NCBI GenBank assembly: GCA_964509205.1
Contig: CAZDVW010000036.1
Location: forward strand, 1 to 8,569
Direction of reading: 5' to 3'
DNA: 8,569 nucleotides
Source of the DNA: Duodenibacillus sp964509205
Lineage (GTDB): Bacteria; Pseudomonadota; Gammaproteobacteria; Burkholderiales; Burkholderiaceae_F
In this document: in pieces, positions 6,597-8,569 of the stretch
Layout of the letters: each line of letters begins with the position of its first letter
Position numbering within the stretch: position 1 is the stretch's first letter
Position numbers and translations under genes: made by a program
Notes under the pieces: generated by a model
Databases searched by the model: none
Told to the model about the DNA's origin: nothing
The model's input: the letters and a program-made list of their open reading frames with translations, nothing else

Positions 6597-6833
6597 GCTC
6601 ATAGCAAAAAAACAGAAACAGAGAAAACAAGCAATGGAGCAGGGGAATCGACGTGATTAGTTTCGTCAAATTAGAAAATCGAGTATTAAGCATCGGTTGA
6701 ACTGTCTTCGGTTAACGATTCAGACAATCGGCATTAGTTAACTGATAATTTTTTTTCGTTTGATATAGGGGATGGTAGTATGTTTGATCGAAAAGGTAAG
6801 TACAATGCCAGATTTGACGCAAAAATACTTGAA

Positions 6834-6906
6834 TAAGGCATAAATAATTCCGATATGCGTTAAAATTGACAAAAAAACCTGAAACGAATTGACGTTTTAT
6901 GCCTTA
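6834..6906. repeat. 11-bp perfect inverted repeat upstream of the ATPase gene
   Basis: TAAGGCATAAA (6834-6844) recurs as its exact reverse complement TTTATGCCTTA (6896-6906), separated by 51 bases that include the TTGACA box at 6866-6871. The right arm ends 15 bases before the ribosome site AAGGA (6922-6926). The pair could be two half-operators for a repressor or the base of a long leader stem. Confidence 0.55.
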
Positions 6907-6935
6907 GTTGTGTCATCACTTAAGGAATTTATGCT

Positions 6936-8378
6936 ATGGGCTATTCCATTATTCGTCTGACATCGATCTCGCTTGAAAATTTTAAAAATGTCCTTTATGG
7001 AAAGGTCGATTTCCCAATACGGGAAAATACCGGCAGCGTCCTGGGGATCTATGGGCAAAACGGATCCGGTAAAACGGCACTCATTCGGGCGATCGGCGTT
7101 TTAAAGTGTCTTTTATCCGAATTGCCGTTTGACAAGCGCCTCAATGAGTCGATTCATGTGGATGCTCAATCTGCTCGCTTGGTGTTTGAATTTCAATGGA
7201 TTAAACGAAATGATCAAGGAGAGCAATCGGAACGCTTCTCTTATGAAGTTAGTTTTGTAAGAAAGAAGAAAAAAGTCCTTTCAGAAGAAGACTCGGTTTT
7301 GCTTGAAAGGGAAATAGCAGAAATTCAGGGTGAAAAGCTGAATGTGTGGATGGAGGATTCTTCCGCCAAAGTGCGAAAAACGTGCCTTATTGACACAAAT
7401 AGTACGGATTTACCGTTTGGTTCCAGAGCAAAATTTCAGAAATTGATCGGTTCGGACAAGACGACAGGAATTGATTTGCGGGTGAATCGCGAATTGACAA
7501 GAGAACGCTCTCTGTCGTTTATTTTTTCTTCTGCGCTGAGCCAGACCTTGAATACACGCCTTGGCAAAGGAAAAGGCGTGTCTGATCGCTTGGTGAAGAA
7601 AGTCACGGAAGTCATCAATCGTCTTCGCTGGTATGGTTCCTTCGAACTTTTTGTTTTGGGCGCCGAACAGTTCGGGTGGGTCAATCTCGGTGCAATGATG
7701 TTACAAATTAAGGCGGATCCTGCAGCGGAAAATCCAGGTGCGTGCGGGTCGATTCCTTTGTCGCTGAATGCTCCGTGCAAAATTCCGACGGAATTGCTCG
7801 GTGTGGTTCAAAGCACCGTCAAAAAGATTAATCTAGTTTTGACGGAATTGGTTCCGGGACTCACGATAGCCTGCACAGAGGTGAGCGAAGAAATCGGAGA
7901 GCAAGGGAGACACTTTTCCAATGTTGAGTTGACGTCGTTGAAGAACGGACGACCGATTCCGCTTCGTTACGAGTCCGATGGTATTAAGAAAATCATTTCC
8001 GTTCTGAATCTTTTGATTTGTGTCTACACTCAACGCTCCATCACCGTTGCAATTGACGAGCTTGATGCAGGTGTTTTCGAATATCTGTTGGGCGAGTTAA
8101 TGCGGATTCTTTCCGAAAAGGGATTCGGTCAGCTTATCTTTACATCGCACAACCTGCGGGCACTGGAAACCATGCGCAAGACATGCATTGTGTTTACGAC
8201 GGTCAATCCGAAGGATCGGTATTTCCAGATGAAAAATGTCAAAGAGACGAACAATCTGCGAGATATGTACTATAGAAAGATTGTTTTAGATCCCGATGAA
8301 GCTCAACGTTTGTACAGTCCGACAAATAATGAACGGATTGCTTTGGCAATGCGGGAGGCGGGGCTGCTTCATGAGTAG
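6936..8378 (+). CDS. AAA15/ABC-type ATPase, probable defence-system ATPase subunit
   Basis: The protein resembles the SMC/OLD-like ATPases of bacterial defence modules. The N-terminus ISLENFKNV (11-19) is the usual first strand. Walker A GQNGSGKT is at 40-47, a degenerate signature-like RYESDGIKKIISVLNLL at 344-360, Walker B ITVAIDELDAG at 369-379 with D374/E375, and a switch-type TSHNLRALE at 403-411. The roughly 300 residues between the ATPase halves hold basic helical stretches (about 108-135 and 205-230) but no nuclease motif, so it needs a partner effector. The ATG at 6936 follows AAGGA (6922-6926) by 9 bases; another ATG at 6931 is out of frame. The stop overlaps by 8 bases the ATG of a Toprim-like gene, arguing for a coupled two-gene operon like PARIS (AriA/AriB). 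The family is clear; the system assignment is inference. It is transcribed away from the tct operon and has no housekeeping link to its neighbours. Confidence 0.85.
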   Translation: MGYSIIRLTSISLENFKNVLYGKVDFPIRENTGSVLGIYGQNGSGKTALIRAIGVLKCLLSELPFDKRLNESIHVDAQSARLVFEFQWIKRNDQGEQSERFSYEVSFVRKKKKVLSEEDSVLLEREIAEIQGEKLNVWMEDSSAKVRKTCLIDTNSTDLPFGSRAKFQKLIGSDKTTGIDLRVNRELTRERSLSFIFSSALSQTLNTRLGKGKGVSDRLVKKVTEVINRLRWYGSFELFVLGAEQFGWVNLGAMMLQIKADPAAENPGACGSIPLSLNAPCKIPTELLGVVQSTVKKINLVLTELVPGLTIACTEVSEEIGEQGRHFSNVELTSLKNGRPIPLRYESDGIKKIISVLNLLICVYTQRSITVAIDELDAGVFEYLLGELMRILSEKGFGQLIFTSHNLRALETMRKTCIVFTTVNPKDRYFQMKNVKETNNLRDMYYRKIVLDPDEAQRLYSPTNNERIALAMREAGLLHE

Positions 8379-8529
8379 ACGGGAAAAGAAAGTTGTTCTA
8401 GTGATTGTTGAGGGGCAAACCGATGCAGAAGCGCTCGGTGTCTGTCTTGCGTCGATTTTTTCCAAGTCAGACTTGGTGGTTGAAATAACGCATGGGGACA
8501 TCACAACGCAGCGAGTGTTGTACGAGTAG
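8371..8529 (+). CDS. Toprim/RloB-like effector, N-terminal fragment (52 aa), probably disrupted
   Basis: The ORF begins at an ATG overlapping the ATPase stop by 8 bases (8371-8378); G-rich ribosome-site-like sequence lies upstream (GGGAGG 8353-8358, GGGG 8360-8363). The first strand and loop, VVLVIVEGQTDAEALG at residues 8-23, is the Toprim N-terminal motif with Glu14 as the expected metal-binding acid, as in Toprim and RloB-type nucleases paired with AAA15 ATPases. The reading then continues with VVEITHGDITTQ (35-46) and meets TAG at 8527-8529. Partner proteins of this sort are normally about 200 residues or more, and the later D-x-D motif of Toprim is absent, so this fragment should not be catalytic. 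The residues just before the stop (RVLYE) do not read like a continuation of the domain, suggesting a frame or insertion junction near 8515-8530. A longer start is possible at 8296 but would lie inside the ATPase gene. The last 40 bases of the window hold no identifiable gene. Confidence 0.6.
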   Translation: MSRREKKVVLVIVEGQTDAEALGVCLASIFSKSDLVVEITHGDITTQRVLYE

Positions 8530-8569
8530 TTAGTGCCCCGCAAAACGAGTGAAATCTCCCTAATCAGGA

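Larger units (their letters stand above)
6498..6935. other. AT-rich divergent intergenic region between tctC and the ATPase gene
   Basis: No gene is supported in these 438 bases. The region must hold the leftward tct promoter and the rightward ATPase promoter. Visible elements are: two GTTAAC palindromes (6711-6716 and 6737-6742, the second inside the 8-bp palindrome AGTTAACT); a short hairpin CGATT/AATCG (6716-6730); a T8 run (6749-6756); TTGAC-containing boxes at 6814-6819, 6866-6871 and 6889-6894 that could serve as -35 elements but lack convincing -10 partners; and the inverted repeat listed separately. The region is clearly more AT-rich than the flanking genes. Confidence 0.6.

Noticed and set aside
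6498..6602. Longer tctC start at ATG 6602
   Set aside because: It would place 35 polar residues before a normal signal peptide; the GTG at 6497 has a good ribosome site and gives the family's usual length.
6736..6756. AGTTAACT palindrome followed by T8 as an intrinsic terminator
   Set aside because: The stem is short and AT-only, leaving almost no loop, and no gene on the plus strand ends before it.
6866..6900. TTGACA with TTTTAT as the ATPase promoter
   Set aside because: The spacer is about 23 bases, too long for a normal sigma-70 promoter, and no better -10 lies at 16-18 bases.
1..8569. CRISPR array, tRNA, rRNA or integrase/attachment site
   Set aside because: No regularly spaced repeats, cloverleaf-like segment, rRNA-like stretch or integrase gene was seen on either strand.

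Overview
The window looks like a Gram-negative proteobacterial chromosome, most plausibly a betaproteobacterium. It carries lpxK, a lipid A gene, which makes an outer membrane likely. It also carries a complete tctC-tctB-tctA tripartite tricarboxylate transporter operon with a Bug-type binding protein, a family strongly expanded in Betaproteobacteria. Moderate base composition and gut-type neighbours would suit a Sutterellaceae-like organism, but that is a guess and no marker gene in the window fixes it.

Layout. Positions 1-6497 are read leftward (minus strand). In transcription order they are: tctC (start 6497), tctB, tctA, an RluA-family pseudouridine synthase with a long N-terminal extension, a possible small ORF, an AbiEii-like nucleotidyltransferase-fold gene, a second possible small ORF, and lpxK, which runs off the left edge. 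A bulged 15-bp hairpin lies between tctC and tctB, and a perfect 14-bp hairpin lies between tctA and the pseudouridine synthase gene. Positions 6498-6935 form an AT-rich divergent intergenic region with an 11-bp inverted repeat. Rightward from 6936 is an AAA15/ABC-type ATPase gene. It overlaps by 8 bases the start of a Toprim-like gene that stops after 52 codons, close to the right edge.

How the genes work together. TctC would capture a small carboxylate in the periplasm and deliver it to the TctA/TctB membrane pair. The ATPase-Toprim pair has the layout of two-gene anti-phage systems such as PARIS (AriA/AriB) and other OLD-like ATPase/Toprim modules, and is the best candidate here for an under-described system. 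Its effector gene looks broken. The nucleotidyltransferase-fold gene, possibly with the small ORF that overlaps its start, is a second candidate defence or toxin-antitoxin element. lpxK and the pseudouridine synthase gene are housekeeping-type genes.
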